Source of the DNA: Planctomycetaceae bacterium
GTDB lineage: Bacteria; Planctomycetota; Planctomycetia; Planctomycetales; Planctomycetaceae
Assembly (NCBI GenBank): GCA_028284885.1
Contig: JANQQW010000046.1
Span: 1 to 46,007 of the forward strand
Reading direction: 5' to 3'
DNA: 46,007 bases
The notes under the pieces were generated by a model. The model did no database searches and was not told the DNA's origin. It saw nothing but the letters and a program-made list of their open reading frames with translations. Below, in pieces: positions 22,021 through 30,638 of this stretch. Position 1 is the stretch's first letter. Each line of letters begins with the position of its first letter. The translations under genes and the position numbers were made by a program.

Positions 22021-22734
22021 ATGCCGGTTGGCTTGTTGGGTCGCAAGATCGGAATGACTCAGGTCTACGACGAGGACGGTGCGCTCGTGCCGGTCACCGT
22101 CGTGGAGGCGGGTCCGTGCACAGTGCTGCAGGTGCGCACGGTGGAGCGGGACGGCTACGAGGCCGTGCAGCTCGGCTTCGACGACAAGCCGCGCCGAAAG
22201 GCGTCCCGTGCCGAACGTGGCCACGTCGCCGAGCTCGACAGCAAGCGGCGGCGTGCCCAACAGGCGGCCGGCACCGAGATTCCGCCCAAGCCGGACTGCG
22301 AACCGAAGCGGTTCGTGCGGGAGTTCCGGACGGACGGCGAGGACGTCGGAGTCGAGGTCGGCCAGGTGCTGGACGCCAGCGTCTTCGCCGACGTGCCGCG
22401 ACTCGACGTGATCGCGACCTCGAAGGGTCGTGGTTTCGCCGGTGTGATGAAGCGGCACAACTTCAGCGGCCAACGGGCCAGCCACGGCGTGAAGCGGGTG
22501 CACCGTCACGGTGGTTCGATCGGCATGAGTGCCGACCCGGCCCGCGTGATCAAGGGAACCCGCATGGCCGGCCAGTACGGCAACGTGCGGAACACGATGC
22601 GGCACCTCAAAATCGTGAAGATCGACGCCGAGAACAACGCGATCCTCGTGAAGGGGTCGGTCCCCGGGCCGGTTGGCGGGTACGTCGTGCTGCGGCACAC
22701 GTCGAAGCTGAAGCGGAAGAAGGGTGGGAAATGA
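22021..22734 (+). CDS. rplC: 50S ribosomal protein L3
   Basis: L3 is an early-assembly protein reaching toward the peptidyl-transferase centre. The 237 residues begin with the family N-terminus GLLGRKIGMTQVYDEDG. The central loop GRGFAGVMKRHNFSGQRASHG, mentioned here as the signature, and MAGQYGNVR near the C-terminal third are intact. The TGA overlaps the ATG of rplD (ATGA), so translation of L3 and L4 is probably coupled. Confidence 0.98.
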   Translation: MPVGLLGRKIGMTQVYDEDGALVPVTVVEAGPCTVLQVRTVERDGYEAVQLGFDDKPRRKASRAERGHVAELDSKRRRAQQAAGTEIPPKPDCEPKRFVREFRTDGEDVGVEVGQVLDASVFADVPRLDVIATSKGRGFAGVMKRHNFSGQRASHGVKRVHRHGGSIGMSADPARVIKGTRMAGQYGNVRNTMRHLKIVKIDAENNAILVKGSVPGPVGGYVVLRHTSKLKRKKGGK

Positions 22735-23381
22735 CGATCTCCGTTCCGGTCAAGAACACGAAGGGCGAAGAGGTCGGCACCTACGACGTCGATCCGGACG
22801 CCATCGCCGACCGCGTGAGCAAGCAGTTGCTGCACGACGCCGTCGTGATGTACGAGGCCAACCGTCGCCAAGGGACGGCCAAGACGAAGTCCCGAGGCGA
22901 AGTGAAGGGCAGCACGAAGAAGCTGTACCGCCAGAAGGGGACCGGCCGTGCCCGTGCGGGAAACCGCCGGACGCCCGTCCGCCGGGGTGGCGGCCACACC
23001 TTCGCCAAGCGGCCGAAGGACTGGTCCTACCGCATGCCGCGGAAGGCGCTGCAGCTGGCGACGCGGATGGCGCTGCGGAGCAAGTTCGACGACGACCAGG
23101 TGACGATCGTCGACGAGTTCGCCTGCGACGAGCCGAAGACGAAGGTCGTCGCGGCCGCGCTCAAGGCTCTCGGGCTCGGCGAGACCTCGACGCTGCTGAC
23201 GGTCGCCGAGCACGACACGAACGTGTGGCGGTCGGGACGGAACATCGAGCGGCTGTGGGTCTCCCCCGCGGCCGACCTGAACGCCTACAAGCTGCTGCAC
23301 CAACGGCAGCTGCTGGTGACCAAGGACGCCCTCGACCGGCTGCTCGCCAACGGCGAGTCGGCCGCCGGCGACGGCGAGTGA
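22731..23381 (+). CDS. rplD: 50S ribosomal protein L4
   Basis: From the ATG overlapping the rplC stop the product has 216 residues. The extended loop that lines the exit tunnel is recognisable by [20 protein letters not shown] and [15 protein letters not shown]. The globular part ends with the usual [20 protein letters not shown]. In E. coli L4 also represses its own operon by binding the S10 leader; a leader hairpin exists here at 21437-21462, but L4 control is not shown by the sequence. Confidence 0.97.
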   Translation: MTISVPVKNTKGEEVGTYDVDPDAIADRVSKQLLHDAVVMYEANRRQGTAKTKSRGEVKGSTKKLYRQKGTGRARAGNRRTPVRRGGGHTFAKRPKDWSYRMPRKALQLATRMALRSKFDDDQVTIVDEFACDEPKTKVVAAALKALGLGETSTLLTVAEHDTNVWRSGRNIERLWVSPAADLNAYKLLHQRQLLVTKDALDRLLANGESAAGDGE

Positions 23382-23403
23382 ACAACGACGCGGGAGTGGA
23401 CTC

Positions 23404-23730
23404 GTGGCGACCAACGAGACGACCAGCATGGAATCGGCGAGCGGCATCCAACTGGAGCCGTACCAGGTCATCCTGCGCCCGCTGGTGACGGAGAAGGGAA
23501 CGCACCTCTCCGAGCGGTACAACACCTACACCTTCGAGGTGAATGCCCGGGCGACGAAGGAGGACGTCAAACGGGCGGTCTCCGAGTTGTGGGGGGTGAA
23601 GGTTGTGAAGGTGCGGACCCAGAACCGCAAGGGCAAGCCTCGCCGCAGCCGTGCGGCGTACGGGTACACCAAGGACTGGAAGAAGGCCATCGTGCAGCTG
23701 CACGAGGAAGACCGTATCTCGTTCTTCTGA
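23404..23730 (+). CDS. rplW: 50S ribosomal protein L23
   Basis: L23 sits at the tunnel exit and forms the docking site for trigger factor and SRP. The GTG at 23404 gives 108 residues, with about 16 residues ahead of the conserved start [16 protein letters not shown]. Further family features are [18 protein letters not shown] and the flexible loop [21 protein letters not shown]. An internal ATG at 23428 could also serve as start; the spacing to rplD slightly favours the GTG. Confidence 0.95.
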   Translation: MATNETTSMESASGIQLEPYQVILRPLVTEKGTHLSERYNTYTFEVNARATKEDVKRAVSELWGVKVVKVRTQNRKGKPRRSRAAYGYTKDWKKAIVQLHEEDRISFF

Positions 23731-23785
23731 TTTCAACGAAGGGACCGGAACCGGGCCGCGAGGCCTTGGAACACGGCACGAGACC

Positions 23786-24646
23786 ATGGGCATTCGACAC
23801 TACAAGCCGACGACCGCCGGTCGCCGGGGAGCGAGCGTCAGCGACTTCGCCGAGATCACGGACCGCAAGAAGCGGCCCGAGAAGTCGCTCACGATCAAGC
23901 TCAAGAAGCACGGCGGCCGGAACAACCAGGGCAAGGTGACGATCCGCCACCGCGGAGGCGGCCACAAGCGGCTGTACCGGATCATCGACTTCAAGCGGGA
24001 CAAGTTCGAGGTCCCGGCCAAGGTCGCCTTCATCGAGTACGACCCGAACCGCTCGGCCCGCATCGCCCTGCTCCACTACGTCGACGGCGAGAAGCGGTAC
24101 ATCCTCGCTCCGAAGGGTCTCGAGGCGGGGGCGATGATCGTCAGCAGCACCGAGGCGGTCGATCCCTCGGTGGGCAACTCGATGCCGCTCTCGAAGATTC
24201 CGACCGGCACGACGATCCACAACGTGGAGTTGCAGCCGGGGCGTGGTGGCCAGCTCTGCCGCAGTGCCGGCACGGCGGCCGTCCTGAACGCTCGCGAGGC
24301 CGACTGGGCGCAGATCACCCTCCCTTCGGGCGAGGTTCGACGGGTGCCCAGCACCTGCCGGGCGACGGTCGGCGAGGTGGGCAACTCCGAACACAGCGCG
24401 ATCGTGCTCGGCAAGGCCGGTCGGAAGCGGTGGATGGGACGTCGCCCGCACGTTCGCGGCACGGCCATGAACCCGATCGCCCACCCGATGGGCGGCGGCG
24501 AGGGCCGGAACTCTGGTGGCCGGCACCCCTGCAGCCCCACCGGCAAGCCGGCCAAGGGCGGTTCCACGCGGAAGCGACGAAAGGCGTCGTCCGCGGCGAT
24601 CGTCCGACGGCGGAAGTCGCGGCGGTACGGTCAGCTGAAGGTCTGA
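23786..24646 (+). CDS. rplB: 50S ribosomal protein L2
   Basis: L2 is needed for subunit association and peptidyl-transferase activity. The 286-residue product starts [14 protein letters not shown]. It contains the RNA-binding strands [20 protein letters not shown] and the invariant histidine loop [15 protein letters not shown] near the C-terminus, then the basic tail [18 protein letters not shown]. The ATG at 23786 aligns with other L2 starts. Confidence 0.98.
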   Translation: MGIRHYKPTTAGRRGASVSDFAEITDRKKRPEKSLTIKLKKHGGRNNQGKVTIRHRGGGHKRLYRIIDFKRDKFEVPAKVAFIEYDPNRSARIALLHYVDGEKRYILAPKGLEAGAMIVSSTEAVDPSVGNSMPLSKIPTGTTIHNVELQPGRGGQLCRSAGTAAVLNAREADWAQITLPSGEVRRVPSTCRATVGEVGNSEHSAIVLGKAGRKRWMGRRPHVRGTAMNPIAHPMGGGEGRNSGGRHPCSPTGKPAKGGSTRKRRKASSAAIVRRRKSRRYGQLKV

Positions 24647-24716
24647 ACGACGAGAACGACGAGTATCCGAGTCTTTCGGGAACGGTTTCGATGACGCAGC
24701 ACGAGTGGACGAACTG

Positions 24717-24986
24717 ATGTCGCGATCCAGCAAGAAGGGGCCCTACGTCGACATGAAGCTTCTCGGCAAGGTCGAGAAGCAGGAGGCGGAGGGCCGCAAC
24801 GAGCCGATCAAGACCTGGTCGCGGGCCTGCATGATCCACCCGTTGTTCGTCGGTCGGACCTTCCTGGTGCACAACGGTCGGGCCTTCATCAACGTCTACG
24901 TGACGGACGAAATGGTCGGGCACCGACTGGGCGAGTTCGCCCTCACCCGCACGTTCAAGGGCCACGGGGCCCGCGGCAAGAAATAG
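24717..24986 (+). CDS. rpsS: 30S ribosomal protein S19
   Basis: The 89-residue protein of the 30S head starts [12 protein letters not shown] and has [34 protein letters not shown] and the tail [18 protein letters not shown], all typical of S19. An in-frame ATG four codons upstream is possible but makes an atypical N-terminus. The stop is followed by the first copy of the hairpin repeat described at 24993-25083. Confidence 0.97.
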   Translation: MSRSSKKGPYVDMKLLGKVEKQEAEGRNEPIKTWSRACMIHPLFVGRTFLVHNGRAFINVYVTDEMVGHRLGEFALTRTFKGHGARGKK

Positions 24987-24992
24987 GGGGAT

Positions 24993-25083
24993 TAGTGGGT
25001 AGTGGATGGTTGGTAGTAGGTAGCCGCTGAAGGCGACGTCAACCAGCTCTTACTACCCACTACCAACTACCTACTACCCACTG
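24993..25083. repeat. Heptad hairpin element, copy 1 (rpsS-rplV spacer)
   Basis: The left arm (24993-25020) is four tandem 7-base units of the type TAGTNGG. The right arm (25056-25083) is four units of the complementary type CCNACTA, so the two 28-base arms pair as a long imperfect hairpin. The intervening segment begins TAGCCGCTGAAGGC and includes CGTCAACC. The same arrangement and core recur at 27125-27197, showing that this is a repeat family rather than random low complexity. Confidence 0.85.
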
Positions 25084-25090
25084 CGACACC

Positions 25091-25435
25091 ATGGCACTCA
25101 TCCGAGCAACTCACCGGCACGCCCGCATCTCCGCGAGGAAGGTGCGACCGTTCGCCAACATGATTCGCGGCATGACGGCCTCGAAGGGGCTCGACACGCT
25201 CCGGTTCGTCCCGAACCGCGGGGCTCGCGTCCTCGAGAAGGTGCTCCAGAGCGCCATGGCGAACGCCGAGGACCAAGGGGCCCGCAACGTCGACAACCTG
25301 AAGATCGTCGAGTGTCGCGTGGACGGCGGCCCGATGTTCAAGCGAATCCAGGCCCGTGCCCGCGGCATGGCCTTCATGATTCGCAAGCGCATGGCCCACG
25401 TTCACGTGGGCATCGAAGCTCCCGAGATCAGCTGA
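25091..25435 (+). CDS. rplV: 50S ribosomal protein L22
   Basis: L22 lines the peptide exit tunnel. The 114-residue product has the family features RHARISARKVRPFANMIRG, AMANAEDQGARNVDNL and the C-terminal hairpin MFKRIQARARGMAFMIRKR. The ATG lies seven bases after the hairpin repeat element. No Shine-Dalgarno site is seen, so the element occupies the position where one would be expected. Confidence 0.97.
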   Translation: MALIRATHRHARISARKVRPFANMIRGMTASKGLDTLRFVPNRGARVLEKVLQSAMANAEDQGARNVDNLKIVECRVDGGPMFKRIQARARGMAFMIRKRMAHVHVGIEAPEIS

Positions 25436-25445
25436 GACACCGCAA

Positions 25446-25510
25446 GCCCGCCGGACGCGGGCGACGAAGAACACACACGGCAGCACCGAGCAGCACGAAA
25501 CCGAGCAGCA
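25446..25510 (+). repeat. Small hairpin and 11-base direct repeat before rpsC
   Basis: GCCCGC/GCGGGC form a 6-bp hairpin at 25446-25462. ACCGAGCAGCA then occurs twice, at 25485-25495 and 25500-25510. Function unknown. Confidence 0.4.
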
Positions 25511-25514
25511 AGTC

Positions 25515-26213
25515 ATGGGACAAAAGGTACACCCCACCGGGTTCCGCATCGGCATCGTCGAGGACTGGCGAAGCCGCTGGTACGCGCCGAAGCGCGAGTA
25601 CGGCCCGCTGCTGCTCGAGGACCACAAGATCCGCAACTTCGTGAAGTCGAAGTACAAGTTCGCCGGCATTCCCCGCGTGGAGATCGAGCGAACCCGCGAC
25701 ACGGTCATCGTGCACCTCTTCACCGCCCGGCCGGGCATCATCATCGGCCGCAAGGGGCAGGAGGTCGATCGCCTGAAGGGGGAGCTCGAGGACCTGACCG
25801 GTCGGCGGATGGACCTGAAGATCGTCGAGGTCAACAACCCACAGCGGAGTGCCCAGCTCGTGGCCGAGGACGTGGCCCAACAGCTGGAACGGCGGGGCAG
25901 TTTCCGCCGGGCGGTGAAGCGAACCCTGGACCAGGTGATGGAAGCCGGTGTCGAGGGGGTGAAGATCGAGATCGCGGGGCGGCTCGGCGGCGCCGAGATG
26001 TCCCGGACGGAGAAGGCGAGCCGCGGCTCGATTCCTCTCTCCACGCTGCAGCGCCACATCGACTACGGGTTCACGATTGCCCGGACGACGATGGGCGTGA
26101 TCGGCGTGAAGGTGTGGCTGGACCTCGGAGACTACGCGAAGGAGACCGACGATGGCGCTGATGCCCAAGCGGGTCAAGCACCGCAAGGTCCAAAGAGGAC
26201 GCATAAAAGGTGA
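25515..26213 (+). CDS. rpsC: 30S ribosomal protein S3
   Basis: S3 lines the mRNA entry tunnel. The 232 residues begin GQKVHPTGFRIGIVEDWRS. They contain the KH-domain GXXG region IIIGRKGQEVDRLK and the C-domain features AEMSRTEKASRGSIPL and YGFTIARTTMGVIGVKVWL. The last about 20 residues are a basic, low-similarity tail that overlaps the first 62 bases of rplP in another frame, longer than the overlap usual for this pair. Confidence 0.97.
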   Translation: MGQKVHPTGFRIGIVEDWRSRWYAPKREYGPLLLEDHKIRNFVKSKYKFAGIPRVEIERTRDTVIVHLFTARPGIIIGRKGQEVDRLKGELEDLTGRRMDLKIVEVNNPQRSAQLVAEDVAQQLERRGSFRRAVKRTLDQVMEAGVEGVKIEIAGRLGGAEMSRTEKASRGSIPLSTLQRHIDYGFTIARTTMGVIGVKVWLDLGDYAKETDDGADAQAGQAPQGPKRTHKR

Positions 26214-26568
26214 TGCGACGCGTGGGAACACGGTGAGCTACGGCGAGTGGGGCCTGCAGTCCCTCGAAGCCGGGCACATCTCCGCGCAGACCATCGAAGC
26301 CTGCCGTATCGCCGCGACGCAGTACGTCCGCGGCGAGGGCAAGCTCTACATCCGCATCTTCCCGGACAAGCCGGTCACGGCGCGCCCGTTGGAGACGCGA
26401 ATGGGCAAGGGCAAGGGCGAACCGGACCACTGGGTCGCGGTCGTCAAGCCCGGGACGATCCTGTACGAGCTGGCGGGCGTCGGACACGACGCGGCCCGCG
26501 ACTGTTTCGCCCGTGTGGCGTACAAGCTGCCGGTCCGTGTGCGACTCGTCGCACGCCGGACGGTTTGA
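26152..26568 (+). CDS. rplP: 50S ribosomal protein L16
   Basis: L16 sits near the A site and helps bind tRNA and assembly GTPases. The 138-residue product starts MALMPKRVKHRKVQRGR; the ATG three codons later (26161) is an alternative. Family features are GEWGLQSLEAGHISAQTIEA, the loop RMGKGKGEPDHWVAVVKPG and KLPVRVRLVARR at the end. Its 5' end lies inside rpsC, so translation is probably coupled to S3. Confidence 0.97.
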   Translation: MALMPKRVKHRKVQRGRIKGDATRGNTVSYGEWGLQSLEAGHISAQTIEACRIAATQYVRGEGKLYIRIFPDKPVTARPLETRMGKGKGEPDHWVAVVKPGTILYELAGVGHDAARDCFARVAYKLPVRVRLVARRTV

Positions 26569-26579
26569 GGAGACGACCG

Positions 26580-26798
26580 ATGGCCAAGGCCGCCGAACTT
26601 CGCGACATGAACGACGAACAACTCGGGTTCACGCTGAAGGAGACGCAGCAGGAGCTGTTCCAGCTGCGGTTCCAGTCGGCGACCGAGAAGCTCGACGCCC
26701 CGAGCAACATCCGACGTCTGCGGCGGACGATCGCCCGCATCAAGACGATCCAGACCGAACGACAGATCGCCGCCGCCGAGACGGCAACGGCCGAGTGA
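26580..26798 (+). CDS. rpmC: 50S ribosomal protein L29
   Basis: A 72-residue helical hairpin protein at the tunnel exit. The signature ELFQLRFQSATEKLDAPSNI followed by RRLRRTIARIKTI is that of L29. The ATG lies 11 bases after the rplP stop, preceded by GAGGAGA as a likely ribosome-binding site. A short alanine- and threonine-rich tail ends the protein. Confidence 0.96.
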   Translation: MAKAAELRDMNDEQLGFTLKETQQELFQLRFQSATEKLDAPSNIRRLRRTIARIKTIQTERQIAAAETATAE

Positions 26799-26850
26799 CG
26801 ACGAGACCCACGCCGCCCCGGCGTGACGACTCCTCGCAGCGAGACAGCCA

Positions 26851-27120
26851 GTGACGACCGAAGCTCCCGAGACCAAGCAGAAGAAGACCTACATCGGCAA
26901 GGTCACCAGCGCGAAGCGCGAGAAGACGCTTCGGGTGGAGATCGACCGTCGGTTTCCGCACCCGATGTACGGGAAGATCATCCGTCGTCGTACCGTCTGC
27001 CAGGTGCACGACGAGGAGAACGCGGCGACCGAAGGGGACCTCGTCGAGATCGTCGAGTGCCGACCGCGGTCGAAGACGAAGACTTGGGAACTCGTTCGCG
27101 TCGTGGGACACGAGGACTGA
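26851..27120 (+). CDS. rpsQ: 30S ribosomal protein S17
   Basis: A primary 16S-binding OB-fold protein of 89 residues. It shows the S17 pattern [18 protein letters not shown], then [11 protein letters not shown]. The C-terminal strand [20 protein letters not shown] follows. The start is GTG at 26851. The stop is followed by the second copy of the hairpin repeat element. Confidence 0.96.
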   Translation: MTTEAPETKQKKTYIGKVTSAKREKTLRVEIDRRFPHPMYGKIIRRRTVCQVHDEENAATEGDLVEIVECRPRSKTKTWELVRVVGHED

Positions 27121-27124
27121 AAGT

Positions 27125-27197
27125 TGGTTGGTAGTGGGTAGTTGGTAGTTGGTAGCCACTGAGGCCCGTCAACTACCAACCATCAACTGTCAACTGG
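27125..27197. repeat. Heptad hairpin element, copy 2 (rpsQ-rplN spacer)
   Basis: The left arm (27125-27152) has units TGGTTGG, TAGTGGG and two TAGTTGG. The middle begins TAGCCACTGAGGC and includes CGTCAAC. The right arm (27170-27197) has four 7-base units starting CAAC. Core and arms match copy 1 at 24993-25083, although individual heptamers have drifted. Confidence 0.85.
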
Positions 27198-27205
27198 AGA
27201 TTGTC

Positions 27206-27574
27206 ATGATCCAGATGCAGACCGTTCTCGACGTGGCGGACAACTCCGGCGCGAAGCTGGTGCGCTGCGTGAAGGTGCTTGGCGGCACCCGCAAGCGGAC
27301 CGCGACGCTCGGGGACGTGATCGTCGTCAGCGTCCAGAAGTCGCTGCCGGGCAGCCCCGTCAAGAAGGGGACCGTACTGCGGGCCGTCATCGTGCGGACC
27401 AAGAAGATGGTTCGCCGCGTCGACGGCAGCTACGTCCGGTTCGACAAGAACGCGGTCGTGCTCGTCGACAAGGACGGCAACCCGCGGGGCACGCGCATCT
27501 TCGGGGCGGTCGCCCGCGAGCTGCGCGAGAAGAAGTACATGAAGATCATCAGTCTGGCCAACGAGGTGGTGTGA
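27206..27574 (+). CDS. rplN: 50S ribosomal protein L14
   Basis: The 122-residue length is exactly canonical from the ATG at 27206. It begins [20 protein letters not shown] and contains [38 protein letters not shown] and the tail [19 protein letters not shown] complete it. L14 lies at the subunit interface and is the docking site of the silencing factor RsfS. The ATG is nine bases after the hairpin repeat. Confidence 0.98.
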   Translation: MIQMQTVLDVADNSGAKLVRCVKVLGGTRKRTATLGDVIVVSVQKSLPGSPVKKGTVLRAVIVRTKKMVRRVDGSYVRFDKNAVVLVDKDGNPRGTRIFGAVARELREKKYMKIISLANEVV

Positions 27575-27577
27575 GCC

Positions 27578-27928
27578 ATGAGGATTCGACGAGGCGACTC
27601 GGTCGTCATCATCGCCGGAAACGACAAGGGGCCCACCCCGCACAAGGTCGCGCAGGTTCTCGACGGAGGTCGCAAGATCGTCGTCGAGGGTGTCAACGTC
27701 GTGAAGAAGCACGTCCGTCGCGGACACCCGAAGAGCCCGCAGGGCGGTCGGCTCGACATGGAGAAGCCGATCAACGCCTCGAACGTGATGCTCTTCTGCG
27801 AGTCGTGCAACAGCGCGACCCGAGTCGGAGCCCGCGTCGATGCGAACGGCCAGAAGGAGCGGTTCTGTCGCAAGTGCGGGGCGTCCGTGGGGACCATCGG
27901 CGCTCCGAAGCCGAACCGAGCCATCTGA
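27578..27928 (+). CDS. rplX: 50S ribosomal protein L24, zinc-ribbon form
   Basis: L24 initiates assembly of the 50S subunit. The 116 residues start with the KOW motif RRGDSVVIIAGNDKGPTPHK, followed by GVNVVKKHVRRG. The C-terminal half carries two CXXC pairs (CESC and CRKCG) that should bind zinc; many L24 proteins lack them. It starts three bases after the rplN stop. A small hairpin (CGACTCG/CGAGTCG) lies just after its stop, at 27931-27949. Confidence 0.96.
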   Translation: MRIRRGDSVVIIAGNDKGPTPHKVAQVLDGGRKIVVEGVNVVKKHVRRGHPKSPQGGRLDMEKPINASNVMLFCESCNSATRVGARVDANGQKERFCRKCGASVGTIGAPKPNRAI

Positions 27929-27993
27929 TCCGACTCGCCCGACGAGTCGCAACCGAACAACCGAGAACACGTCCGGCACCGAACGGTCCGACC

Positions 27994-28551
27994 ATGTCCA
28001 AGCTTCGAGACGAGTACAAGTCGCGAATCGTTCCCGCGCTCAGCGAGCGACTGGGGCGGAAGAACGTCCTTTCGCTGCCCAAGCTGCAGAAGATCGTGGT
28101 GAGCATGGGTCTCGGGGCGGCTCGGGACGACCGCAAGATCCTCCAGCAGGCGGTCTCCGAACTCGCCCTGATCACCGGCCAGAAGCCGCAGATCTGCCGG
28201 GCCCGGAAGTCGGTCTCCCAGTTCCGCCTGCGGCAGGGGATGGAGGTCGGGGCCCGAGTCACACTTCGTGGCCAGCGGATGTACGAGTTCCTGGAGCGGC
28301 TGATCAACCTCGCCCTCCCACGCGTTCGCGACTTCCGGGGCATCAACCCGAAGGCGTTCGACGGCAGCGGGAACTACAACATGGGGCTGAACGAGCAGCT
28401 CGTCTTCCCCGAGATCAACCCGGACAGCGTGAAGCACCAGCAGGGCATGAACATCACGTTCGTGACGTCGGCCCAGAACGACGAAGAGGGACGGGCCCTG
28501 CTCGAGGAGCTGGGCATGCCGTTCCGCAAGCCGGCTGCGGCCAAGGGCTGA
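27994..28551 (+). CDS. rplE: 50S ribosomal protein L5
   Basis: L5 binds 5S rRNA in the central protuberance. The 185-residue product has LPKLQKIVVSMGLG, ITGQKPQICRARKSVSQFRL, VTLRGQRMYEFLERLINLALPR and the signature DFRGINPKAFDGSGNYNMGL. Its stop is only 39 bases from rpsH; rpsN, which lies here in most spc operons, is missing. Confidence 0.97.
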   Translation: MSKLRDEYKSRIVPALSERLGRKNVLSLPKLQKIVVSMGLGAARDDRKILQQAVSELALITGQKPQICRARKSVSQFRLRQGMEVGARVTLRGQRMYEFLERLINLALPRVRDFRGINPKAFDGSGNYNMGLNEQLVFPEINPDSVKHQQGMNITFVTSAQNDEEGRALLEELGMPFRKPAAAKG

Positions 28552-28590
28552 ACCACCGAGACACCAGCAGAGACGGACGGCACGACCGCC

Positions 28591-28992
28591 ATGATGACCG
28601 ACCCCATCGCCGACATGCTCACGCGAATTCGCAACGCGATCGCGATCGAGAACTCGCACGTCGAGATGCCGACCTCCAAGGTGAAGGTCGGCGTCGCCGA
28701 GGTGCTGAAGCGCGAAGGCTACATCTGGGACTTCGAGGTCGAAGAGGTCGAGGGGGCGCCGCGAGCGACCCTGCGGCTGCAGCTGAAGTACGGCCCGAAC
28801 GGCGAACGCGTCATCCAGCACATCCAGCGGGCCAGCAAGCCCGGTCGTCGCCGCTACGAGGGCGTCCGCGACATGAAGCCGGTCCTCGACGGGCTGGGCA
28901 TCGAGATCCTCTCGACCAACAAGGGGATGCTCAGCAACCGCGAGGCGAAGGAACAGAACGTCGGCGGCGAGGTCCTCGCGACCATCTGGTGA
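28591..28992 (+). CDS. rpsH: 30S ribosomal protein S8
   Basis: A primary 16S-binding protein of 133 residues. It begins with DPIADMLTRIRNA, followed by VEMPTSKVKVGVAEVLKREG. It ends with the conserved STNKGMLSNREAKEQNVGGE and the terminal TIW. In E. coli S8 represses the spc operon; no matching site was identified here. Two ATG codons in a row mark the start. Confidence 0.97.
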   Translation: MMTDPIADMLTRIRNAIAIENSHVEMPTSKVKVGVAEVLKREGYIWDFEVEEVEGAPRATLRLQLKYGPNGERVIQHIQRASKPGRRRYEGVRDMKPVLDGLGIEILSTNKGMLSNREAKEQNVGGEVLATIW

Positions 28993-29046
28993 GACACGAG
29001 TGAACCGGCCTCCGGACGTCCGGCGGCCCCATCGGAAGAACGGACC

Positions 29047-29601
29047 ATGTCCCGTATCGGCAAGAAACCGATTCCCGTCCCCGCCGGGGTCGAGGTCTCG
29101 ATCGACGGCCAGGTCGTGAAGGTCAAGGGGAAGGCCGGCGAGCATCCCGCGCTCACCGTCCACCCCGAGATGTCGGTCGAGTTCGACGCCGACGCGAAGG
29201 AGATTCGCGTCGTCCGCCCGAACGACCAACGTCAGAGTCGAGCCCTGCACGGACTGACCCGCAGCCTCGTCGCGAACATGGTCCAAGGCGTCCAGCAGCC
29301 GTACGAGAAGAAGCTCGAGATTCACGGCGTGGGCTACAACGCCCAGCTCGCCGGGAAGACGCTCAAGTTGCAGGTCGGCTACGCCAACACGATCGAACTC
29401 GAGGTCCCCACGGGCGTCGAGTGCGAGGTGCAGGGCAACACGAACGTCGTCGTCCGCAGCGTGGACAAGCACGCGTGCGGCCAGTTCGCGGCCAACGTTC
29501 GTGCCGCACGGAAGCCGGAGCCGTACAAGGGCAAGGGCATTCGTTACGCGGGCGAGCAGATTCGCCGGAAGGCCGGCAAGGCGTTCGCCGGTGGCGGCTG
29601 A
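29047..29601 (+). CDS. rplF: 50S ribosomal protein L6
   Basis: L6 lies near the factor-binding site. The 184 residues begin SRIGKKPIPVPAGVEV and hold the two L6 repeats. The family features are LTRSLVANMVQGVQQPYEKK, VGYNAQLAGKTLKLQVGY and the C-terminal signature PEPYKGKGIRYAGEQIRRK. The 94-base spacer after it contains a heptad repeat. Confidence 0.97.
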   Translation: MSRIGKKPIPVPAGVEVSIDGQVVKVKGKAGEHPALTVHPEMSVEFDADAKEIRVVRPNDQRQSRALHGLTRSLVANMVQGVQQPYEKKLEIHGVGYNAQLAGKTLKLQVGYANTIELEVPTGVECEVQGNTNVVVRSVDKHACGQFAANVRAARKPEPYKGKGIRYAGEQIRRKAGKAFAGGG

Positions 29602-29603
29602 CG

Positions 29604-29638
29604 CCAGAGGTCGGTGACCAGAGACCAGAGGTCGGTTG
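29604..29638 (+). repeat. Heptad repeat in the rplF-rplR spacer
   Basis: Five consecutive 7-base units: CCAGAGG, TCGGTGA, CCAGAGA, CCAGAGG, TCGGTTG. A 12-base string recurs exactly 21 bases (three heptads) later. GAGCCGGAAG follows at about 29645, as it does after the repeat at 18514-18541. Confidence 0.65.
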
Positions 29639-29695
29639 TGCTGAGAGCCGGAAGTCGTTCGAATTGCACGCTGGCCTGGTGAAGAGAAGGCAGCC

Positions 29696-30067
29696 ATGAA
29701 AGTTCTGAAGCGAATCGCGAAGCGAAAGCACCGCCGGACGCACCGTGTGCGGAACCGTGTGCGTCGTGACGCTCACGGCCGGCCGCGGTTGACGGTGTAC
29801 CGGACGAACAAGCACATCTACGCCCAGATCGTGGACGACGCTAACGGCACGACGTTCTGCGCCGCGAGCACGCTGGACAAGTCGATCGCCGGTCCCGGCA
29901 CGGCTGCCGGCAACAAGGAGGCGGCTGCCAAGGTGGGCAAACTGCTCGCCGAACGAGCCGTCGAGAAGGGCGTGAAGGAAGTCGCGTTCGACCGCGGGTC
30001 GTTCCGCTACCACGGCCGTGTGGCCGCCCTGGCCGACGCCGCCCGCGAGGGCGGACTGGAATTCTGA
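29696..30067 (+). CDS. rplR: 50S ribosomal protein L18
   Basis: L18 binds 5S rRNA. The 123-residue product has the features [54 protein letters not shown] and the C-terminal [20 protein letters not shown]. The ATG at 29696 follows GAAGAGAAGGCAGCC, which contains a plausible AAGG ribosome-binding site. Confidence 0.97.
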   Translation: MKVLKRIAKRKHRRTHRVRNRVRRDAHGRPRLTVYRTNKHIYAQIVDDANGTTFCAASTLDKSIAGPGTAAGNKEAAAKVGKLLAERAVEKGVKEVAFDRGSFRYHGRVAALADAAREGGLEF

Positions 30068-30161
30068 GCGAGATCGAGGCCGTTCGGGCTCCATTCCCGC
30101 ACGGCACACGGCGAGCAGACGCCGCCGAGACACACGACGAGCCCACAACGGATCGAACGAG

Positions 30162-30638
30162 ATGCCAACCGAAACACGCGATGGCGGCGAGAAGGTCGTC
30201 AACATTCGCCGCTGTGCCTGCGTGGTGAAGGGCGGTCGCCGCTTCAGCTTCAACGCCTTGGTCGTCCAAGGTGACGGCAACGGTCGCGTCGGCTTCGGCT
30301 ACGGCAAGGCGACCGAGGTGCCCGTCGCGATCGAGAAGGCGACCAAGGTCGCGAATCGCAGCCAGATCCGCGTGCCGATCGTCGAGACGACGATTCCGCA
30401 CCAGGTGAAGGGTCGCTACGGAGCCGCCCGCGTGCTGCTGATCCCGGCTCGGCCCGGTACGGGCGTCATCGCTGGCGAGTGCGTGCGAGCGGTCGTCGAG
30501 TCGGCCGGCTACCAGGACATTCTAACCAAGAGCTACGGGTCCCCAAACCCGATGAACCTCGTCAAGGCGACCTTCGACGCGCTCGAGAAGCTGCGAACAC
30601 GTGAGGACGTCGCTCGCTTGAGGGGAGTGGAGATCTGA
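30162..30638 (+). CDS. rpsE: 30S ribosomal protein S5
   Basis: S5 acts in mRNA unwinding and decoding fidelity. From ATG 30162 the product has 158 residues, with [18 protein letters not shown] and [35 protein letters not shown] and [19 protein letters not shown] follow. In the spectinomycin loop E. coli reads RVSKTVKGG whereas this protein reads RCACVVKGG, so the loop Lys is replaced by Cys. The stop overlaps the rplO start by one base; rpmD, normally between them, is absent. Confidence 0.97.
   Translation: MPTETRDGGEKVVNIRRCACVVKGGRRFSFNALVVQGDGNGRVGFGYGKATEVPVAIEKATKVANRSQIRVPIVETTIPHQVKGRYGAARVLLIPARPGTGVIAGECVRAVVESAGYQDILTKSYGSPNPMNLVKATFDALEKLRTREDVARLRGVEI

Noticed and set aside
24993..27197. 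Possible CRISPR array from the repeated units
   Set aside because: Units are 7 bases long, tandem without spacers and arranged as inverted arms; no cas genes are present.
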